From Novosphingobium sp. G106 (GTDB lineage: Bacteria > Pseudomonadota > Alphaproteobacteria > Sphingomonadales > Sphingomonadaceae), in assembly GCF_019075875.1 (NCBI RefSeq), contig NZ_JAHOOZ010000001.1, positions 2,046,001 to 2,110,000 on the forward strand: a stretch of 64,000 nucleotides of DNA. Direction: 5' to 3'. Position numbers and translations under genes: made by a program. The notes beneath the pieces were generated by a model, which saw only the letters and a list, made by a program, of their open reading frames with translations, made no database searches and had not been told where the DNA came from. Shown one piece after another: positions 53,491 to 63,365 of this stretch (positions are counted from its first letter, which is position 1; each line of letters opens with the position of its first letter).

Positions 53491-53982
53491 GGGTGTTTCA
53501 GGGCCTCGTCTTCGGCAATGGTCTCGCGCAGCTTCTGCTTGAGCCCGCGGGGGGAAATCGGAATCGGCGAACAGGTCGTCGAGGCGCCAGCCGTTGGCTT
53601 CGCGCTTGAAGACCAGGCGTTCGTTGCGGGTTTCGCCGAAACCGAGATCGACGCTTACGCGAACCTCGGCGACGCCGGGGGCCACACCTTGCGCCGCCGC
53701 GGGCACGGCGCGGAACTTCTTCTGGTCGAAATCCTGGCACAGGCAGAACCAGTCGCCGTCGTCGAGCGCATCGGGCTCATCCTTGGGCAGGACGCGCTGC
53801 CAATGCGCGATCAGCGCCGCGGTTTCGGTCGAGAAGATGGGATATTCCCAAGCCGACTTGGAAGTCGACGGCAGGCTATAAGGCTGGAACATCGCCTTGA
53901 CCCGCGCTTGAATCGCCGCGCCGTCGGCCGCCGGCAATGCGGCGCCGGCCAGCAATAGCGGCGTCAGGATCGTCACGGACAT
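53487..53982 (-). CDS. DUF3828-like exported protein, apparent frameshift at a G6 run
   Basis: A 164-residue protein after correction, with a signal peptide (residues 1-18) and a small alpha+beta domain (DGDWFCLCQDFDQKKF near 75, NERLVFKREANGWRLDDLFADSDFP near 118-142). As given, the frame runs on into the dehydrogenase gene, making an unlikely 478-residue secreted-plus-dehydrogenase fusion. Removing one base from the six G's at 53549-53554 gives RGLKQKLRETIAEDEALKHP and a stop at 53487 that overlaps the dehydrogenase start. A GGAGG ribosome site precedes the start. Confidence 0.75.
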
Positions 53983-54027
53983 GGCGGCCTCCTCTCCCCG
54001 GATGGTGGGGGACGCGGCCGCCCGGCG

Positions 54028-55486
54028 TCAACCGCCGATCGTCCACTCCCAGCCGATCGGATCGCCATCCATGACCTCCACGCCCTGTGCGGCGAGCTCG
54101 TCACGCAGGGCGTCGGAGGCGGCGAAGTCCTTGGCGGCGCGGGCTTCCTTGCGGCGCGCGAGCGTGGCCTCGATTTCGGCTTCGGCGATCGTCGCGGCCT
54201 TGGGCCGCATGCGCAGGTCGGCACGAGCGAGATCGAGCAAGCCGAGGCCCAGCACCGCGTCCATGGCGGCGAGCGCCGCCAGCTTCTCGCCCGGATCGAC
54301 CTTCTTGAGAGCCAAGGCTTCGTCGAACACGGTCAAAGCAACCGCGGTGTTGAGGTCGTCCGAGACCGCCGCATCGAAGCGTTCCAGGAAAGGCGCGAAC
54401 CTCGGCCCCGCCTGACCCGCGATGGCGCCGCGCTCCCTGAGCTGGGCCACTGCGATCAGCATCCGCTTCAGCCGCGTCAGCGCCGCGCCGAGGCCCTCCC
54501 ACGAGAACTCCAGCTCGCTGCGGTAGTGCGCCTGGAGGCACATCATGCGGTAGGCGAGCGGGTGGTAGCCCTTGTCGATCAGCAGTTGCAGCCGCAGGAA
54601 CTCGCCGCTGGACTTCGACATCTTGCCCGATCGCTCGACCAGGAAGTTGTTGTGCATCCAGATGTTGGCACCGGAGTTTCGCGCGACATCCAGGCCATTG
54701 GTGCAGCAGAAAGCCTGGTTCTGCGCGATCTCGTTCGGGTGGTGGATTTCGCGGTGGTCTATGCCTCCGGTGTGGATGTCGAAGGGGAAGCCGAGCAGTT
54801 GCCCCGACATCACCGAACATTCGAGATGCCAGCCCGGCGCGCCGCGGCCCCAGGGCAGAATCCCATTCCATCTGGCGCTTCTCACCCTCGGGCGTCTTGC
54901 GCCAGATCGCGAAGTCGGCGGCATTGCGCTTGCCCTCGACCGCCTCGATGCGGCCCTCACCTTCCTCGGTATGCGCGCGCGCCAGCCGGCCGTAGTCGGC
55001 AACGGTCGAGACGTCGAAATAGAGTCCGCTGTCGAGCTCGTAGCAGTGCTTGTCCGCGATGCTCTTGGCGAAATCGAGCATCGCCGGCACGTACTTGGTA
55101 GCGATCGACCACTCGGCCGGCTGGCGGATGTTGAGCGCCTTCACATCGGCCCAATAGGCCTCCGTATAGTGCTGGGCGATGTCCCAGATGGATTGGGCGC
55201 GTTCCTTCGCCATCTTCTCCATCTTGTCCTCGCCCTCGTCGGCGTCGTCGGTCAGGTGGCCGACGTCGGTGATGTTGATGACGTGGGTGAGCTTGTAGCC
55301 CTTGAAGCTCAGCGTCCGCCCGAGCACGTCGGCGAAGACGTAGGCGCGCATGTTGCCGATATGCGGGTAGTTGTAGACCGTCGGTCCGCAGGAATAGACG
55401 CGCGCCTCGCCGGGATGGACGGGCTGGAAGAGCTCCAGCTGGCGGGTGAGGCTGTTGAACAGCTTGAGCGGCGCGGCTTCGGTCAT
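54028..55486 (-). CDS. cysS: Cysteinyl-tRNA synthetase with apparent single-base insertion
   Basis: Charges tRNA-Cys. After correction it is 485 residues, the normal length. The HIGH equivalent PHIGN is near residue 40, zinc ligands are in SCGPTVYN near 32 and the WHLECSVM segment near 213, and KMSKSSG is near 270. The DALR anticodon-binding tail is complete. The gene breaks near 54857, where an extra T (read on the minus strand) separates MEWDS from PWGRGAPGWH. Both halves on either side are perfectly conserved, so a sequencing error is much more likely than loss of an essential enzyme. It is convergent with no neighbour and transcribed with the DUF3828-like block. Confidence 0.9.
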
Positions 55487-55503
55487 GGCCCCGCGCCTTA
55501 AGG

Positions 55504-56424
55504 TCAAGCCGCGTGGGCGTAAAGCAGCAGCGCGACGCCGCCCATCACCACGGCGAGGCCGGCGATCTCGTGCCCCGCCATCTTGCGCCCCGTGAGGCGA
55601 CCCGAGGTTAGCGCGACAATCGGCAGTTCGATCAGCGACATCGTCCGCACGTTGGAGGCGGGGGTCAGCGAAAACGCCGTGAACCAGAAGGCCGAAGACG
55701 CCGCGCCGGCCGCGCCGGCACCGAGCGAATTGCGCCACTCGCGCAGCGAGCCGATGAAGGCCTCCCGCTCCCATACCGCGAGGTAGGTGCCGAGCAGTGC
55801 GGTCTGAACCACCAGCGAGGACGCGAGCACCGTCAGCGCGCGGACCACGAAAGTGCCCCCATTTCCCTCGGCGGGCAACGCCTCCATCGCGCCGCGAAAG
55901 GCGATCGAGCACAGCCCCGTCAGCGCACCCGAGACGATGCCCGCCATGATCATCCCGCCCTCGCTGACCAGCTTGTCGTATTCGCCGGGCTTGACCGAAG
56001 CGAAGATCACACCCGCGGTGACGAGACCTGTCGCCGCCCAGGCGAGCGCCGGCAGATGATCGCCGAGCAGCACCACGCCGAGCAGCGCGACGATCACGGG
56101 CTCGGTCTTGATATAGGTGTAGGCGACCCCGAAGGCGCGGCGATGCATGACGAACAGCATCATCGCCGTGCCGCCGATCTGCGTGACCGCGCCGAGCACG
56201 GTCCAACCGACCGCGGCAGCGGTGAAATGCGGCAGCGGCGCATCAGCCACCGCCAGCACGCCGACCAGGAACAGCAGCGCGAAAGGCAGGCCGAAGACGA
56301 AGCGTACCTGCGTAGCCCCGAGCGTGCCGATCTTGCCGGTGAGATTGGCCTGCGCGCCGTTGCGCACCACCTGCAAGGCCGCTGCGACCAGGGTCAGCGG
56401 CACCCAGAGCAGTCCGTGGTCCAT
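55504..56424 (-). CDS. DMT-superfamily (EamA) transporter
   Basis: A 306-residue inner-membrane protein with ten hydrophobic segments arranged as two EamA repeats of five helices. Short loops contain the NGAQANLTGKIG and VKPGEYDKL stretches near residues 22 and 145. Drug/metabolite family members export amino acids, nucleotides or drugs. The substrate cannot be told. The start overlaps the first nitroreductase stop by one base, so it is in the same operon. Confidence 0.85.
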   Translation of the reverse strand: MDHGLLWVPLTLVAAALQVVRNGAQANLTGKIGTLGATQVRFVFGLPFALLFLVGVLAVADAPLPHFTAAAVGWTVLGAVTQIGGTAMMLFVMHRRAFGVAYTYIKTEPVIVALLGVVLLGDHLPALAWAATGLVTAGVIFASVKPGEYDKLVSEGGMIMAGIVSGALTGLCSIAFRGAMEALPAEGNGGTFVVRALTVLASSLVVQTALLGTYLAVWEREAFIGSLREWRNSLGAGAAGAASSAFWFTAFSLTPASNVRTMSLIELPIVALTSGRLTGRKMAGHEIAGLAVVMGGVALLLYAHAA

Positions 56425-57098
56425 CAGAACCCCTCGAACCGGACAACCTCGGACAATGGCGCGCGCGGAACGTCGAACAGGTTGACCGGCGCCGCCGGAT
56501 CGCGGCGGCCGATGGCCAGGCCGCAGAAGAAGACATAATCCTCAGGCACGGAGATCGCCTCGCGCACCTGCCGACCATACATCGCCCAGCTTTCCTGCGG
56601 GCAGGAGTCGAGCCCCTCCCCGCGCAGCAGCAGCATGACCGTCTGCAGCCACATGCCGATGTCCGACCACTGCGGTGGTCCCATGTAGCGCGGCGTATGC
56701 ACGAGCATCAGCACCGGCGCCCCGAAAGCGCGGAAGTTCTCTGCGAACTGGCCAAGCCGGCCAGCCTTGTCCTCGCGCGCGATGCCAAGCGCCTCGTACA
56801 TCATCACCTCGCCCACCCCGACGCGGCGCTCCTCGTAGGCACCGTCGAGGCCCTTGGGATAGATGTCGTATTCCATCGAGCGCCCGGCCTTGCCCAATGC
56901 CAGCGCCTCGCCGATTGCCGCCTGGAGCCGCGCAAGCGGTTCGCCGGTCAGCACCACGGCATTCCACGGCTGGACGTTGCCCCCTGAAGGTGCGCGCTGC
57001 GCGGTCTCCAGCACGCGTTCGAGCACGGCTCGGTCGACGGAGGTATCGAGGAAAGCGCGGATCGAGCGGCGGCTGGCGGCAGCTTCGGAAACCTTCAT
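56424..57098 (-). CDS. Nitroreductase family protein, copy 1 of a tandem pair
   Basis: A 224-residue FMN-dependent oxidoreductase, a homodimeric nitroreductase fold. The flavin-binding start SRRSIRAFLD is near residue 9, PSGGNVQPWNAV near 37, and the C-terminal FCGLAIGRRDPAAPVN near 196. It is highly similar throughout to the next gene (PSGCNFQPWEAT there), so the two are tandem duplicates. It may reduce nitro compounds, quinones or flavins. It lies in the operon with the DMT transporter. Confidence 0.9.
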   Translation of the reverse strand: MKVSEAAASRRSIRAFLDTSVDRAVLERVLETAQRAPSGGNVQPWNAVVLTGEPLARLQAAIGEALALGKAGRSMEYDIYPKGLDGAYEERRVGVGEVMMYEALGIAREDKAGRLGQFAENFRAFGAPVLMLVHTPRYMGPPQWSDIGMWLQTVMLLLRGEGLDSCPQESWAMYGRQVREAISVPEDYVFFCGLAIGRRDPAAPVNLFDVPRAPLSEVVRFEGF

Positions 57099-57101
57099 CG
57101 C

Positions 57102-57767
57102 CTAGTCGAAACCGTGAAACCGAACGGCTTCATCCAGCGCCACGCGGCTGCGCTCGTAGTGATTGATCGGGGCCTCATCGTCGCGGTAGCCGATTGCCAT
57201 GCCACAGAAGAACACGTGGCTCTCATCGCTGACGCCGATGTGCTGCTTGATCAACCGGCCGTGCGCAGCCAGCGATTCCTGGGCGCAGCTATCGAGGCCT
57301 TCCTCGCGGAGCAGAAGCATCACGGTCTGCAGCCACATCCCCACGTCGGACCACTGCGGCGGGCCCATGACACGCGGCAGATAGCAGAGCAGCAGCACCG
57401 GCGCGCCGAACCCGTTCCAGTTGCGCGCGTTCGATGCAGCGCGCTTGGCCGCGTCCTCGCGGGCAATGCCCTCCTTGTCGAGGCGGCGCGCGGTGATGAC
57501 GCCGAGCCGGTCCATGTACGCCTGCGGAATGCCATGCGGGATGACGTCGTATTCCTTGGGATCCTGAGCTCCCGCGGCGATCATCTTTGCCTGCAATGCT
57601 CGCAGCGGCTCACCCGTGAGCACCGTCGCTTCCCACGGCTGGAAGTTGCAACCCGACGGACTCATCTGCGCCTTCTCGAGCACGCGGCGCAGCACCGCGA
57701 GGTCTACCGGCTTATCGAGAAAGGAACGGACCGAACGGCGCGAGGCAACGGCTTCGGATAGCTTCAT
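57102..57767 (-). CDS. Nitroreductase family protein, copy 2 of a tandem pair
   Basis: A 221-residue FMN-dependent nitroreductase, the duplicate of the preceding gene, three bases upstream of it. Same order of motifs: SRRSVRSFLDKPVD near residue 9, PSGCNFQPWEATVL near 36, MGPPQWSDVGMWLQTVMLLL near 133 and FCGMAIGYRDDEAP near 193. Its start overlaps the cobT stop as TGATG. The sequence is conserved without stop codons, so both copies are probably active. The substrate is unknown. Confidence 0.9.
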   Translation of the reverse strand: MKLSEAVASRRSVRSFLDKPVDLAVLRRVLEKAQMSPSGCNFQPWEATVLTGEPLRALQAKMIAAGAQDPKEYDVIPHGIPQAYMDRLGVITARRLDKEGIAREDAAKRAASNARNWNGFGAPVLLLCYLPRVMGPPQWSDVGMWLQTVMLLLREEGLDSCAQESLAAHGRLIKQHIGVSDESHVFFCGMAIGYRDDEAPINHYERSRVALDEAVRFHGFD

Positions 57768-59581
57768 CAGTTGTCCTCAAACAGGCCCGCGAGCTGCTCG
57801 ATCATCGTCCCGCCGAGCTGTTCGACGTCCATGATCGTCACCGCGCGCTTGTAGTAGCGGGTGACGTCGTGGCCGATGCCGATGGCGACAAGCTGGACTG
57901 GCGACTGGCGCTCAATCCAGTCGATCACCTTGCGCAGGTGCGCTTCCAGGTAGCCGGCGCTGTTCACGCTCAGCGTCGAATCGTCGACCGGCGCGCCGTC
58001 TGAGATGACCATCAGGATGCGGCGATCCTCGGGCCGCGCCAGCAGGCGCGTGTGCGCCCAGAGCAGCGCCTCGCCGTCGATGTTCTCCTTGAGCAGCCCC
58101 TCGCGCATCATCAGCCCGAGGTTGCGGCGCGCGCGGCGCCAGGGCTCGTCGGCCTTCTTGTAGACGATGTGGCGCAGGTCGTTGAGGCGGCCCGGATGCT
58201 GCGGCTTGCCCGCGCCGAGCCAGGCCTCGCGGCTCTGCCCGCCCTTCCAGGCGCGCGTGGTGAAGCCGAGGATCTCGGTCTTGACCCCGCAACGCTCGAG
58301 CGTGCGCGTGAGCACGTCGGCACTGATCGCGGCGATCGAGATCGGCCGCCCGCGCATCGAGCCCGAATTGTCGATCAGCAGGGTGACGATCGTGTCCTTG
58401 AACTCGATGTCGCGCTCGATCTTGTAGGACAACGACTGGCCGGGCGAGACGACCACGCGAGCGAGCCGCGCCGCGTCGAGCAGGCCTTCCTCCTGGTCGA
58501 AATCCCACGAACGGTTCTGCTGTGCCATCAGCCGGCGCTGGAGCCGGTTGGCGAGCTTGGTGACGATGCCCTGCAGGCCCTTGAGCTGCGCGTCGAGATA
58601 GGCGCGCAGCCGGGTCAGCTCTTCCTCGTCGCAGAGATCGGCGGCCCCGACCACCTCGTCGAAGGCCTCGGTGAACACCTTGTAGTCGAAGGCGGACGGC
58701 AAGTCGGTCCAGGGGCGGTTCGGGCGAACGGGCAGCATGCCCTCCTCGCCCTCGTCGCCGCCGTCGGCTTCGTCGGTATCGTCCGAGGCTTCGGATTCGC
58801 TCTGGTCGTCGCCGTCGTCCTCGCCCTCAGTGGTCTCGGCCGCCATTTCGCTGGGTTGCTGGTCCTCGCCCGCGCTGTCGCCCTGCTCGTCGTCCTCGGT
58901 TTCCTCGTCGCCGTCCTGGTCGTCGCCGTCGTCGGGCTGCTGGTCCTGCGGCTCGACGCGGACGAGTTCGAGATGCTGGAGCATGTCGAGCGACAACGCC
59001 TGGAACGCCTTCTGGTCGTCGATCGAATTGGCGAGCGCGGCGAAGTCGTCGCCGGCGCGTTCCTCGATCCAGCCGCGCAGCATCTCGACGCCTGCTTTGG
59101 CCGGAGCCGGGACCGGCTGGCCGGTCAGCGCCTCGCGTAGCAGCAGCGCCAGCGCCGACTGGACAGGCACGTCCTCGACGTTCGTGGCGCGGGTGATCGG
59201 ATCGGTGCCCATGCGCACTGCCATCGTCGCGTCGAGATTGTCGCGGATGCCGGCATAGTCGTTCGCCCCCAGCGCCTCGTAGCGCACCTGCTCGATCGCA
59301 TCGTAACAGGCGCGCGCGACGGGCTCTATCGGCGCGTGGCGGCTATGCAGCGTGTCGCTGTGATGGCGCAGCTTGAGCGCGAAGCTGTCGGCAAAACCGC
59401 GCGCTTCCATCGCCGCGCCGCGCGGCAGGCTGCGTCCGGGCATCGGCACACGGAAGGTATGGCCCGACTGGCTCGGCGCATCGGCCGTCCAGTTGACCTC
59501 GACCTCGGCGTCATGCGCCAGCGCGCGGCTGGCACCGGCTAGGACGGACTTGAAGCGGTCTGCTGGGGATTCGTCGGACAT
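57767..59581 (-). CDS. cobT: Cobaltochelatase subunit CobT
   Basis: A 604-residue chelatase subunit of the aerobic cobalamin route. With CobS it forms the AAA-type motor that inserts cobalt into hydrogenobyrinic acid diamide with CobN. A long acidic linker (Asp and Glu, residues about 215-290) precedes a von Willebrand A domain with the MIDAS motif DNSGSMRG near 395 and the usual CobT C-terminus. The partner cobS, which is often adjacent, is not found within this window. The homologous chelatase-like protein of unknown metal specificity is the alternative. Confidence 0.9.
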   Translation of the reverse strand: MSDESPADRFKSVLAGASRALAHDAEVEVNWTADAPSQSGHTFRVPMPGRSLPRGAAMEARGFADSFALKLRHHSDTLHSRHAPIEPVARACYDAIEQVRYEALGANDYAGIRDNLDATMAVRMGTDPITRATNVEDVPVQSALALLLREALTGQPVPAPAKAGVEMLRGWIEERAGDDFAALANSIDDQKAFQALSLDMLQHLELVRVEPQDQQPDDGDDQDGDEETEDDEQGDSAGEDQQPSEMAAETTEGEDDGDDQSESEASDDTDEADGGDEGEEGMLPVRPNRPWTDLPSAFDYKVFTEAFDEVVGAADLCDEEELTRLRAYLDAQLKGLQGIVTKLANRLQRRLMAQQNRSWDFDQEEGLLDAARLARVVVSPGQSLSYKIERDIEFKDTIVTLLIDNSGSMRGRPISIAAISADVLTRTLERCGVKTEILGFTTRAWKGGQSREAWLGAGKPQHPGRLNDLRHIVYKKADEPWRRARRNLGLMMREGLLKENIDGEALLWAHTRLLARPEDRRILMVISDGAPVDDSTLSVNSAGYLEAHLRKVIDWIERQSPVQLVAIGIGHDVTRYYKRAVTIMDVEQLGGTMIEQLAGLFEDN

Positions 59582-59607
59582 AACCGGTGCTCAATGGCCA
59601 ACCCGTC

Positions 59608-59627
59608 ATCCCCGCGCAAGCGGGGAT
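59608..59627. repeat. Extragenic palindrome, first unit
   Basis: Inverted repeat ATCCCCGC-GCAA-GCGGGGAT in the 110-base gap between cobT and the transaldolase gene. The motif (CCCGTCATCCCCGCG...) is the widespread alphaproteobacterial REP-like type, of unknown role. It could pair as an RNA hairpin and act as a transcription end. Confidence 0.6.
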
Positions 59628-59660
59628 CGCTGGCCTCCAGGTCGGATCAAGCGGCCAGCG

Positions 59661-59681
59661 GTCCCGGGTCAAGGCCGGGAC
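59661..59681. repeat. Extragenic palindrome, second unit
   Basis: Inverted repeat GTCCCGG-GTCAAGG-CCGGGAC, 34 bases after the first palindrome. It belongs to the other common REP-like class (GTCCCGG...CCGGGAC). The two units together suggest a small mobile extragenic element. Confidence 0.6.
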
Positions 59682-59691
59682 GACCGCAAGA

Positions 59692-60342
59692 TCAGATCGA
59701 CTGACCCGTCTTCGCCCAGTCGGCGAGGAAGCCCTCGATGCCCTTCTCGGTCAGGACATGCTTGAACAGGTTCTTGATCACCGCGGGCGGCATCGTCGCG
59801 ACGTCTGCGCCGATACGCGCGCTTTCGAGCACGTGGATCGGGTGGCGGACTGAGGCGACGAGGATCTCGGTGGAGAACGCATAGTTGTCGTAGATCAGGC
59901 GGATGTCACGGATCAGGTCCATGCCGTCGAAGCCGTTGTCGTCGTGCCGGCCGACGAAGGGCGAGACGAAAGTCGCGCCGGCCTTGGCCGCGAGCAGCGC
60001 CTGATTGGCCGAGAAGCACAGCGTGACGTTGACCATGGTGCCGTCGCCGGTGAGCTTCTTGCAGGTCTTGAGCCCGTCGATGGTCAGCGGCACCTTGATG
60101 CAGACGTTGTCGGCGATGCGGCGCAAAATCTCGGCCTCGCGCATCATCCCGGCGTGATCGAGCGCGACCACTTCGGCGCTCACCGGGCCGTGGGTCAGCG
60201 CGCAGATTTCCTTGGTCACCTCCTTGAAATCCCGGCCCGCCTTGGCGATCAGCGAGGGATTGGTGGTGACGCCGTCCAGCAGGCCGGTCTCGGCAAGATC
60301 GGCGATTTCAGCGGTGTCGGCGGTGTCGACGAAAAACTTCAT
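59692..60342 (-). CDS. fsa: Transaldolase/fructose-6-phosphate aldolase family protein
   Basis: A 216-residue TIM-barrel Schiff-base enzyme. It starts [10 protein letters not shown], with [11 protein letters not shown] near residue 24, the catalytic Lys in CIKVPLT near 84, and [24 protein letters not shown] near 108. The short length matches the transaldolase B-like/FSA subfamily of alphaproteobacteria that usually acts as a transaldolase in the pentose phosphate route. It stands between cobT and a DUF4197 gene. Confidence 0.9.
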   Translation of the reverse strand: MKFFVDTADTAEIADLAETGLLDGVTTNPSLIAKAGRDFKEVTKEICALTHGPVSAEVVALDHAGMMREAEILRRIADNVCIKVPLTIDGLKTCKKLTGDGTMVNVTLCFSANQALLAAKAGATFVSPFVGRHDDNGFDGMDLIRDIRLIYDNYAFSTEILVASVRHPIHVLESARIGADVATMPPAVIKNLFKHVLTEKGIEGFLADWAKTGQSI

Positions 60343-60396
60343 GATGGCTCCTGCGGGCGATTCCGCGCCCGCTATAGGCCGCCCGCCCGTCTGCCG

Positions 60397-61122
60397 CTAG
60401 GGTTGCGGCACCGGCGGCTGAATCGCCGGGCGCGCGGCGGCCAGAGCGGCCGACAGCGCCGGATCGTTGGCCGTAGCCGGATTGGCGCGGATATCCGCCT
60501 CGTCCGCGCCGATCTCGTACCAGATGCCGTTGTCGGCCGAGAGCGCAATGGCATGGGCGACGTCGCTCAGGGTGACGCCCGGCAGTGCCGCGATCGCCTG
60601 GGCCACGGTGGGGTCCTGCGCCGCGGTCAGCGCCTGCTCGAGCGGTGTGCGCAGCGCATTGACCAGGCCCGAGCCCATCTCAAGCCGTAAGGCGCTGGTC
60701 GCCGCGGTCGGCCGGCCGCGCAGGATGGCGGCGGCATCGGTGATCGGCAGCTTGCGCGCGGCTTCGGCCATGGCCGGCACCGCACCGCGCGCGCCGGCTT
60801 CGGCGAACTGGTTGAGCCGCTGGATAAGCTGCATGCGGAAGGCCGATTGCGCCAGCACGCCCGTGCCCGCCGCCGCGCCCTTGGTGAACAGCACGGGCAG
60901 GCCGAAGCGCGCCACGACGCTGTTGATGAACCCGTTCGTCTGGCTCAGGCGCGTCAGGGCGGACTGGGTCGAGAGCACCATCAACCGCCGCACGGCCTCG
61001 CTCGCGGGATCGCCCGCAGCCTGGGCCAGCGCCACGCCCGGCAGGGCCGCCATGACGCCGACGGTCAGCGCTCCGACCAGGAATTCACGGCGGTCGATGG
61101 CGGGGTATCCGGTTGCAGTCAT
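60397..61122 (-). CDS. DUF4197 family exported protein
   Basis: A 241-residue protein with a twin-arginine-like signal (DRREFLVGALTVG, residues 10-22, then a hydrophobic core to about 34). The helical DUF4197 domain follows, with ALRLEMGSGLVNALRTPLEQAL near 152-173 and a Pro-rich tail. The family is periplasmic and of unknown function. It is divergent from priA across 77 bases. Confidence 0.72.
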   Translation of the reverse strand: MTATGYPAIDRREFLVGALTVGVMAALPGVALAQAAGDPASEAVRRLMVLSTQSALTRLSQTNGFINSVVARFGLPVLFTKGAAAGTGVLAQSAFRMQLIQRLNQFAEAGARGAVPAMAEAARKLPITDAAAILRGRPTAATSALRLEMGSGLVNALRTPLEQALTAAQDPTVAQAIAALPGVTLSDVAHAIALSADNGIWYEIGADEADIRANPATANDPALSAALAAARPAIQPPVPQP

Positions 61123-61199
61123 TCGGCTTTCCTCTTGATTCTGACGGCTTGCCTGCAGGGCGATGCCTATATCCGCGATGAATAGCTATAGGCGACAGG

Positions 61200-63365
61200 A
61201 TGAATCGCGCTCGACTCCTCGTATTCAACGCCGCGCTCGGTGCGCTCGATTACCGCGTTCCCGAGGGAATGGCGATAGAGCCCGGCTCGGTAGTGGTCGC
61301 GCCGCTGGGGCCACGGCAGATCGTGGGAATTGTCTGGGAAGCGGAACGCCTGCCGGCGACGGAGGTGCCCGACAGCAAGCTGCGCCCCTTGCTCGAAGTG
61401 CTGCCCGTGCCGCCGCTCCCCGCGCCGCTGCGCCGGCTGATCGAATGGGCCGCGGACTACTACGTTGCGCCGCTCGCCGCTGTGGCGCGAATGGCGCTGG
61501 GCAGCAGCGCTGCGCTGCGCGGCGGCGGGACGACCACCGAATATCGCCTGACCGGAGAGGAACCTGCCCGGCTCACGCCCCAGCGCGCCGCTGCAATGGA
61601 TGCGCTCCATGGCGAGCAGGCGACGATCCGCGAACTCGCCGCAATCGCCGGCGTCTCCGAAGGCGTGCTGCGCGGCATGGTCGGGGCCGGGCTGCTCGAA
61701 CCCGTTACCGTGGATATCGATCGCCCGTACCCGCGTGCCCGGCCCGACTTCGCCGTGCCCGAACTCAGCGAAGGACAGCAGGAGGCCGCTGACATATTCG
61801 TCGCCGCGGTAGAGGCCGGCGGCTTTGCGCCCTTTCTGCTCGACGGAGTGACCGGCTCGGGCAAGACCGAAGTCTATTTCGAAGCCGTTGCGGCAGCATT
61901 GCAGCAAGGGCGACAGGTTTTGACACTGCTTCCCGAAATCGCGCTGACCGAAAACTTCCTGCGGCGTTTCGAGGCGCGTTTCGGCGTCGCGCCGGTGCTC
62001 TGGCATAGCTCGCTCAAAGCCAGCGAACGGCGGCGGGCCTGGCGGGCGATCGTCTCGGGAGAGGCGCAGGTCGTGGTCGGGGCGCGCTCGGCCCTGTTCA
62101 TGCCCTATCGCAAACTTGGCCTCATAGTCGTTGATGAAGCGCATGAAACCTCGTTCAAGCAGGACGACGGCGTGCGCTACAATGCCCGCGATGTCGCCGT
62201 CATTCGCGCCCGGTTCGAAAGCATCCCGGTGATCCTGGCCAGCGCTACGCCCGCGCTCGAATCGATGCATCTCGCCGATACCGGCGTCTACACGCGTATC
62301 GCCCTGCCCGACCGTTTCGGTGGCGCCAAGCTACCGACGATCTCGCTGGTCGACTTGCGCACCGAGCAGCCCGAACGCGGCCGCTGGCTCGCCCCGCGGC
62401 TCGTCGAGGAGCTGAAGGACCGGCTGGAGAAAGGGGAGCAGTCGCTGCTGTTCCTCAACCGCCGCGGCTATGCGCCGCTGACCCTCTGCCGCCACTGCGG
62501 CTACCGTTTCCAGTGCCCCAACTGCACCGCCTGGCTGGTCGAGCACCGCCTGTCGCGCCGGCTCGCCTGCCACCACTGCGGCCACGAAGTGCCCGTTCCC
62601 GAGGCCTGCCCCGAATGCAGCACGCCCGACTGCCTCGTCGCTTGCGGCCCCGGCGTCGAGCGCATCGCCGACGAGGTCGCCGAGCTGATGCCCGAGGCGC
62701 GGGTGGCAGTAGTCACTTCGGACACGCTCAACAGCCCCGAGAAGGTCGGCGAATTCGTTGCCGCGGCGGAAGGCAAGCTGATCGACGTCATCGTCGGCAC
62801 GCAGCTCGTGACCAAGGGCTACCACTTTCCCGAACTCACTCTGGTCGGCGTGGTCGATGCCGACCTCGGCCTCGAAGGCGGCGACCTACGCGCGGCCGAG
62901 CGGACCTACCAGCAGGTGGCGCAGGTCGCGGGCCGTGCTGGCCGCGGCGAGAAGCCCGGCGAAGTCCTGATCCAGACGCGCCACCCCGAAAGCAGCGTAA
63001 TTGCGGCACTGGCTGCCGGCGACCGCGACGCCTTCTACGCCGCCGAGACCGAAGCCCGCCGCGACGCCGGCGCCCCGCCTTTCGGCCGATGGGCAGCGAT
63101 CATCGTTTCCTCGGAGGACGAAGCCGAAGCCCGCGATGCCGCGCGAGCGATCGGCGGAAGACGCCCGGACCTGCCCGACGTGCTGATCCTCGGCCCCGCG
63201 CCCGCACCGATGGCCCTGCTGCGCGGCCGCTACCGCTACCGCCTGCTGATCAACGCGCGGCGCTCGGCCGAAGTACAGCGGATCATCGGCGAGTGGCTCG
63301 GCCAGTTCGACTTCCCACAGGGCGTGCGGGTGAACGTGGATATCGATCCCTACAGCTTCGTCTGA
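61200..63365 (+). CDS. priA: Primosomal replication restart helicase PriA
   Basis: A 721-residue superfamily 2 helicase that reloads the replisome at stalled forks. The N-terminal DNA-binding region (LDYRVPEGM near residue 17) is followed by Walker A VTGSGKTE near 220, VDEAHE (DEAH) near 312, zinc-binding Cys pairs in CRHCGYRFQCPNC and CHHCG...CPEC near 430-470, and a conserved TKGYHFP near 537 and AGRAGRG near 579. The length is standard. It overlaps the convergent DUF1622 gene by 16 bases. Confidence 0.96.
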   Translation: MNRARLLVFNAALGALDYRVPEGMAIEPGSVVVAPLGPRQIVGIVWEAERLPATEVPDSKLRPLLEVLPVPPLPAPLRRLIEWAADYYVAPLAAVARMALGSSAALRGGGTTTEYRLTGEEPARLTPQRAAAMDALHGEQATIRELAAIAGVSEGVLRGMVGAGLLEPVTVDIDRPYPRARPDFAVPELSEGQQEAADIFVAAVEAGGFAPFLLDGVTGSGKTEVYFEAVAAALQQGRQVLTLLPEIALTENFLRRFEARFGVAPVLWHSSLKASERRRAWRAIVSGEAQVVVGARSALFMPYRKLGLIVVDEAHETSFKQDDGVRYNARDVAVIRARFESIPVILASATPALESMHLADTGVYTRIALPDRFGGAKLPTISLVDLRTEQPERGRWLAPRLVEELKDRLEKGEQSLLFLNRRGYAPLTLCRHCGYRFQCPNCTAWLVEHRLSRRLACHHCGHEVPVPEACPECSTPDCLVACGPGVERIADEVAELMPEARVAVVTSDTLNSPEKVGEFVAAAEGKLIDVIVGTQLVTKGYHFPELTLVGVVDADLGLEGGDLRAAERTYQQVAQVAGRAGRGEKPGEVLIQTRHPESSVIAALAAGDRDAFYAAETEARRDAGAPPFGRWAAIIVSSEDEAEARDAARAIGGRRPDLPDVLILGPAPAPMALLRGRYRYRLLINARRSAEVQRIIGEWLGQFDFPQGVRVNVDIDPYSFV

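Noticed and set aside
52546..53982. A novel secreted fusion of DUF3828-like and 2-hydroxyacid dehydrogenase domains
   Set aside because: One base at a G6 run explains it, and the corrected sequences give two standard genes with an ATGA overlap.
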